Assembly (NCBI GenBank): GCA_003452935.1
Contig: DMMY01000022.1
Coordinates: 1 to 64,000, forward strand
Length of the DNA stretch: 64,000 bases
DNA from: Elusimicrobiota bacterium
GTDB taxonomy: Bacteria; Elusimicrobiota; Elusimicrobia; UBA1565; UBA9628
Direction: 5' to 3'
Position 1 is the stretch's first letter. The number at the start of each line of letters is the position of its first letter. Below are positions 41,967 to 51,068 of this stretch, in pieces. The position numbers and the translations under genes were made by a program. Below the pieces are notes generated by a model that was given only the letters and a program-made list of their open reading frames with translations, had not been told where the DNA came from and ran no database searches.

Positions 41967-43271
41967 ATGAAAACCTTCGTGCTGGACACCAACGTCATTC
42001 TCCACGATCCCCTGGCCATGTTCGCTTTCCAAGGGGCCCGGGTGGTCATCCCTTTGACCGTCATCGAGGAGCTCGACACCTTCAAGCGCAACAACGACGA
42101 GCGCGGCCGCTCCGCGCGCCTGGTCGCGCGCAAGCTCGACGAGCTGCGTAAGAAAGGCAAGCTTTCCGACTGGGTGGATCTCGACCACGGGGGCAAGCTC
42201 AAGGTGGAGATACAGGTGGCCGAGGGCTTGCCGAGGTCCTTTTCCACCCACACCAAGGACAATGAGATTCTCTCCTGCGCCCAGTTCTTCAAGAAGACGG
42301 GCGAGAACGTGGTTTTCATCTCCAAGGACATCAACCTGCGCATCAAGGCCGAGGCCTTGGGCCTGGAGGCCCAGGACTACGAGAAATCCAAGGTCGACAT
42401 AGACGTCCTCTATTCCGGCTGGCGCGAGATGGCCGTCGAGACCGCGCTCATCGACAAGTTCTACAAGGAAAAGAAAATCATCGTCCCGGGCGTGGAGTTC
42501 ATGCCCAACGAATTCGCGGTCTTGCGCAGCGCCGCCGGGGGCTCCCAGAGCGCCTTGGCCCGCTTCGACCCCAAGGCCGGAGCGCTCGTGGCCCTGGGCA
42601 AGAGCGAAGCCGCGCCCTGGGGCATCAAGCCCTTGAACACGGAGCAGCGTTTCGCCATCGAGCTCCTGCTCAATAAGGATATCCAGCTGGTGACCCTCAT
42701 CGGCGTGCCCGGATCAGGCAAGACCATGCTGTCCTTGGCCGCGGGCCTGCAGCAGACGCTGGAGGAAAAGCATTTCCGGCGCATACTCGTGGGCCGGCCG
42801 GTCGTGGCCGTGGGGCACGACATCGGCTTTCTCCCGGGCACCAAACAGGAGAAGCTCACCAATTGGATGGGCGCTATTTACGACAATTTGAGCTTCCTTC
42901 TGGAGCGGCCTAAAGGGTCTCTGGAGACCACGGACATGGACATTCAGATGCTCATCGAGGAAGGCACCTTGGAGATCGAGGCCGTCACCTATTTGCGCGG
43001 CCGCAGCCTCCCGAACCTTTATATCATCATAGACGACGCCCAGAATCTCACGCCTCATGAGGTCAAGACCATCATCTCCCGCGCCGGAAAGGGCGCGAAG
43101 ATCATCCTGACCGGGGATCCCTATCAGATCGACAACTACTATCTCGACGCTTCCTCGAACGGTTTGACTTACCTGGTGGAGCGCTTCAAGGGTCAAGCCA
43201 TCTTCGGGCATGTGACCTTCACCAAGAGCGAGCGGAGCCCTCTGGCCGCCCTGGCCTCGGACCTCTTATGA
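41967..43271 (+). CDS. PIN-PhoH fusion protein (PhoH2-type, RNA helicase/nuclease)
   Basis: 434 residues with CAGGAG before the ATG. Residues 1-130 form a PIN nuclease domain (VLDTNVILHDP, VIEELDTFKRN, DNEILSCAQ with its acidic residues). Residues 200-434 form a PhoH ATPase domain with Walker A GVPGSGKTML and Walker B YIIIDDAQN, plus TGDPYQID. In the characterised PhoH2 proteins this pairing unwinds and cuts RNA. Its stop overlaps the valS start. Confidence 0.93.
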   Translation: MKTFVLDTNVILHDPLAMFAFQGARVVIPLTVIEELDTFKRNNDERGRSARLVARKLDELRKKGKLSDWVDLDHGGKLKVEIQVAEGLPRSFSTHTKDNEILSCAQFFKKTGENVVFISKDINLRIKAEALGLEAQDYEKSKVDIDVLYSGWREMAVETALIDKFYKEKKIIVPGVEFMPNEFAVLRSAAGGSQSALARFDPKAGALVALGKSEAAPWGIKPLNTEQRFAIELLLNKDIQLVTLIGVPGSGKTMLSLAAGLQQTLEEKHFRRILVGRPVVAVGHDIGFLPGTKQEKLTNWMGAIYDNLSFLLERPKGSLETTDMDIQMLIEEGTLEIEAVTYLRGRSLPNLYIIIDDAQNLTPHEVKTIISRAGKGAKIILTGDPYQIDNYYLDASSNGLTYLVERFKGQAIFGHVTFTKSERSPLAALASDLL

Positions 43272-45982
43272 GAGAGATTCCAATGCTCGATAAGGCCTAT
43301 TCCCACAAGCCGGTCGAGGAGAAGTGGAGTGCCAGCTGGCGGGCCGCTGACCTGTTCCACGGCGAGCCCGGCGCGGGCAAGAACCCCTTCGTGGTCGTCA
43401 TCCCGCCGCCCAACGTCACCGGAGCCCTGCACGTGGGCCATGCCTTGGACAATACCTTGCAGGACCTTTTCGTGCGCTATCAGCGCCTCTTGGGCAGGCC
43501 TGTCTGCTGGGTCCCGGGCACGGACCACGGCGGCATAGCCACGCAAAGCGTTATGGAGAAGCAGCTCAGGACCGAGAAGCTCACGCGGCAGCTTCTGGGT
43601 CGGGAGAAGTTCCTCGCCCGCATGCAGCAATGGACCAGGCAGTGCAAGAGCACGATCCTGAGCCAGCTCGAGCGTCTCGGCTGCGCCCTGGACTGGCGGC
43701 GGGAGGCCTTCACCATGGACGAGGCTCGGGCCGAGTCCGTCCACGAGGCTTTCAAGATCCTGTGGGAGAAGGGCCTGGTTTATAGGGGCGAACGCATGGT
43801 CAACTGGTGCGTGCGCTGCGGCACGGCCCTTTCCGACATCGAGGTGGAATTCGAGGAGCGCAAGGGCCATCTCTGGCACATCCATTATCCGGCGGCCGAC
43901 GGGAGCCGCGGCCCGGTCGTGGCCACGACCCGGCCGGAGACCATGTTGGGCGACACCGCGGTCGCGGTCAATCCCAAGGATTCCCGCTACCTGGGCCTCC
44001 AGGGAAAGACCCTGCGTCTGCCTCTGGCCGGGCGGGAAATCCCGGTCGTGGCCGACGCGTACGTGGACTCGGATTTCGGCACCGGGGCGCTCAAGGTGAC
44101 TCCGGCGCACGATCCCAACGACTTCGAGATCGGCCAGCGCCATAAGCTGGCGTCGGTGACGGTCATAAGTCCGGACGGCCGCATGACCGCGACGGCCGGA
44201 GCGGCCTATGCAGGGCTTTCGCGCGAAGCGGCGCGGGACAAAGTGGTCGAGGATCTCAAGGCCGCGGGAGCGCTCGAGGACGTGAAGGAGTATCCCCACA
44301 GCGTGGGGGTGTGCTACCGCTGCAACCAACCCATCGAGCCGCTGCTTTCCTGGCAATGGTTCGTGCGCATGGACGAGTTGGCCAAGCCCGCGATCACGGC
44401 CCTGGATTGCGGCCGATTCCGGTTTTATCCCGATTCCTGGGCCAAGCCGTATCGGGAATGGCTTTCCAACATCAAGGATTGGTGCATCTCGCGCCAGATT
44501 TGGTGGGGCCATCGCATCCCGGTGTGGTACTGCGTCAAGTGCCATGGGGAACGCATCAGGACCGATTTTCACCAAGTGGCCAACGCCCGCGGCATGCTGA
44601 GCGCGGAGCAGCCCGCTTCCTGCCCGGTCTGCGGCGGCGGCGACTTCGTGCAGGATACGGACGTGCTCGACACGTGGTTTTCCTCCGCCTTGTGGCCTTT
44701 TTCCGTGTTCCGATGGCCGGGACGCACCGCGGAACTCAAGTTTTTTTACCCTACGTCACTGCTGGTCACGGGTTATGAGATCATCTACCTGTGGGTGGCG
44801 CGCATGCAGATGATGGGATTGGCTCTGATGGGCGAGGTGCCGTTTCCCGAGTGCTTGGTGCACGGCATCGTGCGCGACCGCCACGGCAAGAAGATGTCCA
44901 AGTCCTTGGGCAACGTGGTCGATCCTCTGATCATGATGGACAAATACGGCACCGACGCCTTCCGGTTCTCCCTGGTCATCCAGGCCCATCCCGGCAAGGA
45001 CATTCCCTTCGCGGAGAGTTCGATCACGGGCTCGCGCAACTTCGCCAACAAGCTCTGGAATTCCACGCGTTTCGTGCTCATGAACTTGGCTCCGGGCGAC
45101 AAGGCCCTTTCCCTCACCGGCCTGGATCGTCGCGAGCTCGAGCTCTGCGACCGGTGGATCCTGGCCGAATATCAGGCCATGCTCTGCGTCGTGCGCCAAA
45201 AGCTCGACGCCTACGAGCCGGCCGCCGCGGCCGACGCGTTGTATGGATTTTTATGGGACAAATTCTGCGACTGGTATGTGGAGCTGGCCAAGATACGCCT
45301 GCAAGGCAAGGACGAGGCGGCCAAGCAGAGCGTGCGGATCGTTTTAGTCGAGGTATTGAGCGGCACCCTGCGCCTGCTGCATCCCTTCATGCCTTTCATC
45401 ACCGAGGAGCTCCACGGCGCGCTCAAGCCGTATTTGGGCCAGAAGGCCGCGTTCATCGTGGAAGCCGGGCTGCCGGAGCTGCACGGGGACTGGAGCGACG
45501 AGAACGCGCGCCGCGACATGGGCACGGTCATGGCCGTGGTTACGGCCTTGCGTTCCTTGCGCGCCCAGCTCAATGTCCCGCCCGGCCTCAAGATCAGGGT
45601 CGTCAGCGCCGGGGAAGCGGCGGACGTGCGCGAGCTTCTGTCGCGGCGCGCCGACTATTTCAAGGCTCTGGTGCATATCGATGAACTCTCCTATTCGGAC
45701 GAGGGGATACAGCCTCCTCATAGCGCGACCGCGGTGGCCGCGGGTTTGAGTTTCTACGTGCCCCTGGAGGGAGTCGTGGATTTGACCCAGGAGGCGCAGC
45801 GCCTCAGGCGCGAGATCGCCAAGGCCGAGGCCGAGCTGTCCAAGCTCGCGGGCAAGATGGAAAATAAGGATTTCCTGGCCCGGGCCCCGCAAACCGAGGT
45901 GGAACTCGCGCGCAGTCAGCATGACGCGGCGCGGCTGCGCCATGAGCGGCTCAAAGAAACGCTTATGATGCTCTCGTCATAA
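43268..45982 (+). CDS. valS: Valyl-tRNA synthetase
   Basis: 904 residues. Class I motifs: PPPNVTGALHVGHAL (HVGH at 55-58) and KMSKS at 542-546. The editing (CP1) domain includes TTRPETMLGDTAVAVNP, and a zinc-like CVKC...CPVCGGG segment appears in the insertion. The C-terminal ends in a coiled-coil arm (EAQRLRREIAKAEAELSKLAGKM, split motif) typical of ValRS. Start ATG overlaps the PhoH stop (ATGA); a second Met five codons later is an alternative. Confidence 0.97.
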   Translation: MREIPMLDKAYSHKPVEEKWSASWRAADLFHGEPGAGKNPFVVVIPPPNVTGALHVGHALDNTLQDLFVRYQRLLGRPVCWVPGTDHGGIATQSVMEKQLRTEKLTRQLLGREKFLARMQQWTRQCKSTILSQLERLGCALDWRREAFTMDEARAESVHEAFKILWEKGLVYRGERMVNWCVRCGTALSDIEVEFEERKGHLWHIHYPAADGSRGPVVATTRPETMLGDTAVAVNPKDSRYLGLQGKTLRLPLAGREIPVVADAYVDSDFGTGALKVTPAHDPNDFEIGQRHKLASVTVISPDGRMTATAGAAYAGLSREAARDKVVEDLKAAGALEDVKEYPHSVGVCYRCNQPIEPLLSWQWFVRMDELAKPAITALDCGRFRFYPDSWAKPYREWLSNIKDWCISRQIWWGHRIPVWYCVKCHGERIRTDFHQVANARGMLSAEQPASCPVCGGGDFVQDTDVLDTWFSSALWPFSVFRWPGRTAELKFFYPTSLLVTGYEIIYLWVARMQMMGLALMGEVPFPECLVHGIVRDRHGKKMSKSLGNVVDPLIMMDKYGTDAFRFSLVIQAHPGKDIPFAESSITGSRNFANKLWNSTRFVLMNLAPGDKALSLTGLDRRELELCDRWILAEYQAMLCVVRQKLDAYEPAAAADALYGFLWDKFCDWYVELAKIRLQGKDEAAKQSVRIVLVEVLSGTLRLLHPFMPFITEELHGALKPYLGQKAAFIVEAGLPELHGDWSDENARRDMGTVMAVVTALRSLRAQLNVPPGLKIRVVSAGEAADVRELLSRRADYFKALVHIDELSYSDEGIQPPHSATAVAAGLSFYVPLEGVVDLTQEAQRLRREIAKAEAELSKLAGKMENKDFLARAPQTEVELARSQHDAARLRHERLKETLMMLSS

Positions 45983-46005
45983 GCGAGCCATGAGGAGAAT
46001 CGATC

Positions 46006-46416
46006 GTGAATGAAATCATTTTGATAGTGGATGACGACATCGATATAGCCGAGCTGGTCAAGGATGTGCTGACGCGCAAAGGTTTTAGGGTCCATATAGG
46101 CTTCTGCGCGGCGGATGCGTTGGATTTCGTTGAGCGCTCGGTCCCGGATCTCATTATCGCAGACATCAGGCTGGGCGGCATGAGCGGCATTAATCTTTGC
46201 GAGATGCTCAGGCGGACTCCGGCCACCGCCGCTACTCCGATCCTGATGCTTACCGCGGACAAGGCCAAGGCGCAGAAAGCCAAAGCCCTGAAGCTGGGGG
46301 CGAACGACTATATCACCAAGCCCTTTTCCGAGAAGGATCTCGAGGCTCGCGTGCAGGCCTTGCTGGAGCAAGCCCAGTCCCGAAAAAGCGGTTCCAATCC
46401 GCCCGCTTCCGACTGA
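46006..46416 (+). CDS. Single-domain response regulator
   Basis: 136 residues from a GTG with GAGGAGA upstream. It is a CheY-like receiver: acidic D9-D11 region, phospho-acceptor D53 (IIADIRLGG), T/A switch at LTAD, and K105 (YITKPFS). A 20-residue Ser/Pro tail follows without an output domain. It acts by protein contact, with an unknown partner kinase. It lies 23 bp downstream of valS. Confidence 0.93.
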   Translation: MNEIILIVDDDIDIAELVKDVLTRKGFRVHIGFCAADALDFVERSVPDLIIADIRLGGMSGINLCEMLRRTPATAATPILMLTADKAKAQKAKALKLGANDYITKPFSEKDLEARVQALLEQAQSRKSGSNPPASD

Positions 46417-46439
46417 GCCTCATTGCCGGCCAGGAGAGA

Positions 46440-46790
46440 TCATCTGGCCCGGGAAGGGGCATGCCGTCTGGCCGCGGCGGCGTTTTCCAGGGCGTCCTGC
46501 TTGGCCATATATGTTGTAAAGAGCGTTATCATGGCGATGAGCCATGCCCCGAGCACGGCCCAGGCCGCGTAACGGACCCAGGACGGAAGGACAGGGATAT
46601 TGCCCCCTGTGTCCATGTCGAGAAAGTGCGGGGGAATCTGGCCGTTCGGGACAGCTTCGATCTTTGGTTTCTCGGGGGGCGGCTGGATGGAAGGCTCTTT
46701 CTTGCTGGCTTTTCGGAAGGGTTCCTTGCAGAAATCGCACCACTGCGCCGAATCCGGCGATTCGAAACCGCAGGCGGGGCACTTAACCAC
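46440..46790 (-). CDS. Small zinc-ribbon protein with one membrane segment
   Basis: 116 residues from a GTG that lies inside the end of the FAH gene (overlap eight bases). N-terminal CPAC...CDFC (C4, C7, C18, C21) forms a zinc ribbon; a Pro/Lys-rich linker leads to one hydrophobic helix (YAAWAVLGAWLIAMITLF) and a basic C-terminus. Function unknown. A similar ribbon occurs in the protein at 57681. Confidence 0.75.
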   Translation of the reverse strand: MVKCPACGFESPDSAQWCDFCKEPFRKASKKEPSIQPPPEKPKIEAVPNGQIPPHFLDMDTGGNIPVLPSWVRYAAWAVLGAWLIAMITLFTTYMAKQDALENAAAARRHAPSRAR

Positions 46791-47802
46791 GCGGATATTT
46801 GAGGCGGATCTGGGCCTTGGGCGCCGCGACCTTGTTGCGCAGGGACCCTATGCCTTGCACGCGCAGTTCCACCTCGTCTCCGGGATTGAGCCAGCGGCCC
46901 AAGTCCAGGCCGCAGCCCTGATAGAAGGTTCCTGATCCGAGCACGTCGCCGGGATAAACGGTCTCCTCCTGGGAGACATGGGAAAGCATCAGGCCCCAGC
47001 TCCAATAGCGGTCCCGCGTGCGGCCTTGGCTCCACTTCTGGCCGTTGACCCAGGCTTCCATGAACAGGTCCGCGTCAAGATCGATTTCGTCGCGGGTCAC
47101 CAGGCAGGGACCCAAGGCATAGGCGAAGTCCTTGCCCTTGGCCGGGCCCACGCCGCAGGCCATCTCTGATTTTTGGATGTCCCGGGCCGAGAAATCGTTG
47201 AGGATGGTGAAGCCCGCGATGCACGAAGCCGCCTGGGCCGGAGGGAGGTTGCGGCCCTCCTTGCCTACGACGGCGGCCACTTCCAGCTCGAAGTCGAGGC
47301 GGCGCGTGTAGCTCGGCCAAGGCACCTCGGCCTCCGGGCCGTATATCTCGCGGGGGTTGCCCTTGAAGTAGACGGGATGGTCGTACCATTTCTCCGATAG
47401 GGGAACGCCGCTGCGTTGGGCCGTGTGCAGGGCGTGGTCTTCATAGGCGAAAAAGTCGCGCAAGGAACGCGGCTGGATCGGCGCGAGCAGGCGAGTCGTG
47501 CCTTGGACATGGACGATGCGTTCTCCGCGCGGGCCGACCGGCGTGCCGCGCGCCTGGATCTCGGAGTCGAGGAAGGCCAAAGCCAAGCCCGCTTCCTTAA
47601 GAGCGTCCGCGCCCATCTCGAGAAACGAGATCATGTCCGCGGGGAGCAGGACGTCGGCCAGGCGCTGGGGTTGGGGCTTTCCCTGGAGCGCCAGCCGGGC
47701 CGCGGCCGCGAAATTGAGATCCACGACGCACTCCCGCCAAAGAGCGCCCAGCCTCGTGAACTTTCCCAGAAGCGTCTCGACCTCGAAGGTGACGAGCTTC
47801 AC
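46783..47802 (-). CDS. Fumarylacetoacetate hydrolase family protein
   Basis: 339 residues from a GTG that is placed by a TATACT box ending six bases upstream; a longer form starting at 47838 would be read from inside the promoter. The C-terminal two-thirds carries the FAH fold: KGNPREIYGPEAEVPWP, LDFELEVAAVVGKEGRNL with the metal-binding Glu residues, FTILNDFSARDIQKSEM and the late GSGTFYQGCG. Members cleave C-C bonds of beta-diketone acids or act as decarboxylases/hydratases in aromatic degradation. Substrate unknown; no degradation pathway lies nearby. Confidence 0.9.
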   Translation of the reverse strand: MKLVTFEVETLLGKFTRLGALWRECVVDLNFAAAARLALQGKPQPQRLADVLLPADMISFLEMGADALKEAGLALAFLDSEIQARGTPVGPRGERIVHVQGTTRLLAPIQPRSLRDFFAYEDHALHTAQRSGVPLSEKWYDHPVYFKGNPREIYGPEAEVPWPSYTRRLDFELEVAAVVGKEGRNLPPAQAASCIAGFTILNDFSARDIQKSEMACGVGPAKGKDFAYALGPCLVTRDEIDLDADLFMEAWVNGQKWSQGRTRDRYWSWGLMLSHVSQEETVYPGDVLGSGTFYQGCGLDLGRWLNPGDEVELRVQGIGSLRNKVAAPKAQIRLKYPRG

Positions 47803-47808
47803 ATGGCC

Positions 47809-47814
47809 AGTATA
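47809..47814 (-). promoter_or_regulatory. -10 box TATACT of the FAH-family gene
   Basis: On the minus strand TATACT, then GGCCAT, then GTG. It fixes the start codon of a leaderless gene. The dispersed 29-bp repeat ends nine bases further upstream. Confidence 0.55.
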
Positions 47815-47822
47815 GCAAGCTC

Positions 47823-47851
47823 GGTGCCTGGCATTCACGTATTTTACGAAA
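47823..47851 (+). repeat. 29-bp dispersed repeat, copy 2
   Basis: GGTGCCTGGCATTCACGTAT followed by TTTACGAAA; reverse complement of 38646-38674 with one mismatch. It sits just upstream of the FAH promoter. Confidence 0.7.
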
Positions 47852-47935
47852 TGAGGTAGGCCACCTAGCCTATTTTGGGTCTGGGTCCTAAGTCTTATGA
47901 GGGGGGGTATCCCTTTGACAAAACCGCGATAAGAC

Positions 47936-48121
47936 TCATGCGGCTATGCTGCGCCACCTGGCAACCGTCATGTGAGAGACGCCCATCATCTCGGCTACTT
48001 CGCGGGTGGATAGGTCCTTCTTGAGTACGGGCACGATGTAGCGTTTCCAGACCAAGCGCCCAATATCACCCCCCAAAGTTATCTGAGGCGGGGCCTTCAG
48101 CTTCTTTTTGCGTTTTTTCAT
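47936..48121 (-). CDS. Small helix-turn-helix protein
   Basis: 61 residues; GAGGAAA seven bases before the ATG supports this start rather than one 26 codons earlier. A Lys-rich N-terminus (KKRKKKLK) precedes a HTH of the resolvase/transposase-orfA type: LSTREVAEMMGVSHMTVARW. It may be a regulator or the remnant of a transposase helper. Located at the edge of a lower-GC patch. Confidence 0.55.
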   Translation of the reverse strand: MKKRKKKLKAPPQITLGGDIGRLVWKRYIVPVLKKDLSTREVAEMMGVSHMTVARWRSIAA

Positions 48122-48291
48122 GGTCGTTTCCTCTTTTCTTCGCGGGCGGCGGTACTTTGAGTAACGCCTTGACCGCTTCCTCAAACCCCATAGGGGCAAG
48201 AGTAATTGCCGTGCTTTTTTACTTTAGGTATTTCCCGGCATCTTCTTGTTCGTAAACACAGCGTAACATAAAGTTACAGCTTTGTCAGGGC

Positions 48292-49242
48292 CTATTCTAT
48301 TGGAATCGAAAACATTTCTGGAGGCCCAATCCCGGAGCCGGTCCTGGTGACCCGATATTTATTTCCCCTCTTTACCATTTTGAGATGGTTGCTTGAGCCC
48401 CCATTGCGGGCCTCGAACGCAAAGTTGAAGTTCATCTCTGGCAAATCAAATCTGATCTCGTTGCCTACAAGGTGCGGGGTAAGAGCTTCTTCATACAATT
48501 GCAGTTCCCGTCCGCCGAGCTTGCATAGATTCTTTATTTTCAACGTCAAAATCGGACCTCTCCAGAAATCCTCACTTGCATATTTCTGTTTGCTTATTTC
48601 GAATCGCTTGCGCCTTGCTGTTATCCATTCTTGATATTTCACTTCGGCACTTAAATCGTAAATCCCGTAATTCCCATTGTTTTCTACTAGGAATTGCAGG
48701 CGGCCGCGACTTATTTTGGGCGTGACAGTTGGCAGGGAGTCCCCTCCGGTTACGGTTTTTAGAGTTTCGTTAACTGCTCCCAACGTTTTCCCTATGCCAG
48801 CCAATGTCTCATTTGTCGCATTTTCCGATTGCACGAACCCAGAAAAAGCGGCCGCACCAATAACAATGCACAGCACCACAGAAGCCCCGATTTCCAATGA
48901 AATTGGCGGGTCCCTTTTTAAATTTTTGTATACCGCCAGCGCAATTGCTTGAATCATGGCTATAATTCCAGCAAAAACCGTAAGGTATAGAGACATCCGT
49001 CCCGCAGCGAAAATCTCTCTAAATGGGATTGGGGCGAGAGCTTTAATCCAGAAATGAGCGCATGCGTATAATAATACTGGCCACCGTAATATGTAAGATG
49101 CTTCTTTAATATGCCGCTCCGTCTTACGGGCGATTTCCGGCCACCGATCCGTTTTGAATTTCCCCCACATCTCTCCGAGTGCTGAAGGCGGCGCTTGCTC
49201 CGGACGGCCTTCGGCTGTAACTTCCTGTTCCTGTTTATCCAT
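48292..49242 (-). CDS. Membrane protein of unknown function
   Basis: 316 residues. After a polar N-terminus come about three membrane segments (PVLLYACAHFWIKAL, LYLTVFAGIIAMIQAIALAV, GASVVLCIVIGAAAFSGF), a possible short coiled coil (NETLAGIGKTLGAVNETLK) and a soluble beta-rich C-terminal domain. No family was recognised. The DNA is clearly less GC-rich than the surrounding chromosome. A TAGAAT box six bases before the ATG indicates a leaderless mRNA; the promoter is back to back with that of the gene at 49300. Confidence 0.6.
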   Translation of the reverse strand: MDKQEQEVTAEGRPEQAPPSALGEMWGKFKTDRWPEIARKTERHIKEASYILRWPVLLYACAHFWIKALAPIPFREIFAAGRMSLYLTVFAGIIAMIQAIALAVYKNLKRDPPISLEIGASVVLCIVIGAAAFSGFVQSENATNETLAGIGKTLGAVNETLKTVTGGDSLPTVTPKISRGRLQFLVENNGNYGIYDLSAEVKYQEWITARRKRFEISKQKYASEDFWRGPILTLKIKNLCKLGGRELQLYEEALTPHLVGNEIRFDLPEMNFNFAFEARNGGSSNHLKMVKRGNKYRVTRTGSGIGPPEMFSIPIE

Positions 49243-49248
49243 CCGCCG

Positions 49249-49254
49249 ATTCTA
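49249..49254 (-). promoter_or_regulatory. -10 box TAGAAT of a leaderless start
   Basis: TAGAAT, CGGCGG, then ATG at 49242 on the minus strand. Half of a divergent promoter pair only 57 bp wide. Confidence 0.5.
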
Positions 49255-49287
49255 CCAAAAGGGGTCATGATGGAACCTCTTTCTTTG

Positions 49288-49293
49288 TACAAT
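49288..49293 (+). promoter_or_regulatory. -10 box TACAAT of a leaderless start
   Basis: TACAAT, CCCCGC, then ATG at 49300. It chooses this ATG over in-frame starts 35 codons earlier, which would lie inside the divergent gene. Confidence 0.5.
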
Positions 49294-49299
49294 CCCCGC

Positions 49300-49926
49300 A
49301 TGAAAGCTCGGGAAGTGGCATTAGTATTTTTGAAAGATGCAGCAGGAGACATACGGGCGCTAATAACAGGAAGTATTGTCCTAACGGCATGGGGTTTTCT
49401 TTGGCCAGCACTAAAACGCATAGTCCAATTAGCATGGATCGGCCAGCAATCCCCCCTCCCATTAACCGCAGGATGGGCTCGTATCTCTCTTTTGGCTCTT
49501 CTGGGTATCGCGATATCCACCATAGTCCTCGTAATAGTTGCGTGGCGGCAACGCAAAGAGTTGAACAGACTACTAGAACATAAATGTCCAGAGCCGATAT
49601 CTGGCAGACCGCAGTCATATCCGGGCCTCAAATTTAAATATGACGGGGTTGATTGGATTCCGGTATTGCGATACATCGGGAATGATGCCGACGACAAAAT
49701 TGAGATCAGTCGGCCCCAATGCCCCGACTGCTCGACTCCCTTGATATTCTTTACTGACAGAGAGGGTAGTTGCCCAAACCCAGATTGCATGCATAAGTTT
49801 TATCTTCAACGACCTGTTGGGATTGTTTCCGAAATGGCTAGATTTGATGCCATCGGAAGGGCGGCTAGGGGCGAGTTGCACTTCCCCGGGAAACCTGGTT
49901 TTAAGCCCCTTTTGCGAAGGGGATAA
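49300..49926 (+). CDS. Membrane protein with zinc ribbon, unknown function
   Basis: 208 residues from the ATG set by the TACAAT box. Two membrane segments (LITGSIVLTAWGFLWPAL and ISLLALLGIAISTIVLVIVAW) are followed by a cytoplasmic region with a Cys4 zinc ribbon (CPDC...CPNPDC). Lower-GC DNA than the chromosome average, like its divergent partner at 48292. The pair may have arrived together. No known family was recognised. Confidence 0.55.
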   Translation: MKAREVALVFLKDAAGDIRALITGSIVLTAWGFLWPALKRIVQLAWIGQQSPLPLTAGWARISLLALLGIAISTIVLVIVAWRQRKELNRLLEHKCPEPISGRPQSYPGLKFKYDGVDWIPVLRYIGNDADDKIEISRPQCPDCSTPLIFFTDREGSCPNPDCMHKFYLQRPVGIVSEMARFDAIGRAARGELHFPGKPGFKPLLRRG

Positions 49927-50055
49927 TCCCCGAGGAAATGTACTACCGAAAAGTCGAAAAATTCCATTCATGAGAGGTTTATTGCGAAGATGCCAAATTG
50001 CACAATTCGCTAAGACCTGTCTGACGCTGATCCATGATTTTGGGGCGGCGACTGT

Positions 50056-51063
50056 TCAAGGGGTTCGAGAAGAACTGGCCGGTGTGGCTTGGCCAGTTCT
50101 TTTCGTCTTATCGGGCAGGGCCTTGAGCCATAAAGAGGAAACTAACCGTTCTTTGAGCCGATCCCGCCTCATCCAGGCGGCCGCGCTCGGTTTTGGACCA
50201 ACAAGCCGGGCCTGCCGCACCGTCAGCGTGATCCGGTATCGTGTGATCGCGTGCCGCACGGCCTTCAGAACCCTTCCGACGTCGGCCCTCACCTGTCCTA
50301 CCTCGGGCAATCCCCAATGGCTCTTGAGGACGAGCTCTTGATGAGACCGCTTCCAGAGCAAAACCCGGCCGCGGTCCTCGATCCAAAGGCATGTCCATTT
50401 TAGTTCCGCAGGCTTGGGCCTGGGACCCAGGCGCGGCAATTGGTCCTGCAGGCCCATTTTGAGCGCCGCGCAGAACTTGCGCGCCGGGCAGTCCCCGCAT
50501 CGCGGGCTCGACGGCGTGCAGATGGTTTCGCCCAATTCCATCAGGGCCTGATTCCAGTCTCCGGGATGGCGCGGATCGATCAGGTTTTGAGCCCGCGTCA
50601 GCAGCAGGCTTTGCGTCCGCGGTCGGCGTACATCGCCGCGCACTCCGTCTAATCTGCAGAGCACCCGTTTGACGTTTCCGTCCAACACCGCGGCGGGCTG
50701 GTTATAAGCGATCGACAGAAGGGCCGCGGCCGTGTAAGGCCCCACCCCGGGCAAGGCTCGCAGCGAGTGTTCGTCCCGGGGGATGATTCCGTTGTGCTGG
50801 GCCAGAATCTTCCTCGCGGCTGCGTGCATGTTTCTGGCCCGGCTGTAATAGCCCAGGCCTGCCCATTGCCGCAAGACCGAGCCGACCCGGGCCTTGGCCA
50901 AGGCGCGAAGGTCGGGGAATCGGGTCAGGAACTTTTCGTACCGGGGCAGGACCGCCGCGATGGTGGTCTGCTGGAGCATGGTTTCCGCGACCCAGACGCG
51001 GTACGGATCATGGCAGCGGCGCCAGGGCAGCGGCCGTCGAACGCGGCGATACCATCGCAGCAA
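50056..51063 (-). CDS. mutY: Adenine DNA glycosylase MutY
   Basis: Removes A mispaired with 8-oxoguanine. Motifs: DPYRVWVAETMLQQTTI, helix-hairpin-helix LPGVGPYTAAALLSIAY with AVLDGNVKRVLCRL (catalytic Asp), and the 4Fe-4S loop CTPSSPRCGDCPARKFC (CX6CX2CX5C). The C-terminal domain is NUDIX-like (WCLWIEDRGRVLLWKR-type) and shortened. The start is uncertain: the frame stays open to 51147 but the first 28 codons then come from the inverted-repeat element at 51069-51216. The TTG at 51063 lies just outside the element and gives a normal N-terminus (336 residues). The insertion may have replaced the original 5' end. Confidence 0.88.
   Translation of the reverse strand: MLRWYRRVRRPLPWRRCHDPYRVWVAETMLQQTTIAAVLPRYEKFLTRFPDLRALAKARVGSVLRQWAGLGYYSRARNMHAAARKILAQHNGIIPRDEHSLRALPGVGPYTAAALLSIAYNQPAAVLDGNVKRVLCRLDGVRGDVRRPRTQSLLLTRAQNLIDPRHPGDWNQALMELGETICTPSSPRCGDCPARKFCAALKMGLQDQLPRLGPRPKPAELKWTCLWIEDRGRVLLWKRSHQELVLKSHWGLPEVGQVRADVGRVLKAVRHAITRYRITLTVRQARLVGPKPSAAAWMRRDRLKERLVSSLWLKALPDKTKRTGQATPASSSRTP
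50069..50106 (+). terminator. Hairpin with T-run within the mutY 3' end
   Basis: AAGAACTGGCC and GGCCAGTTCTT pair perfectly around a ten-base loop and are followed by TT on the plus strand. It probably ends transcription of the 49300 gene; on the minus strand it lies within the mutY coding end. Confidence 0.5.
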
Positions 51064-51068
51064 TAAGG

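Noticed and set aside
47803..47838. Longer FAH protein beginning at the ATG at 47838
   Set aside because: The extra 12 codons would include the TATACT box and spacer; the GTG at 47802 has the standard leaderless geometry and the family N-terminus.
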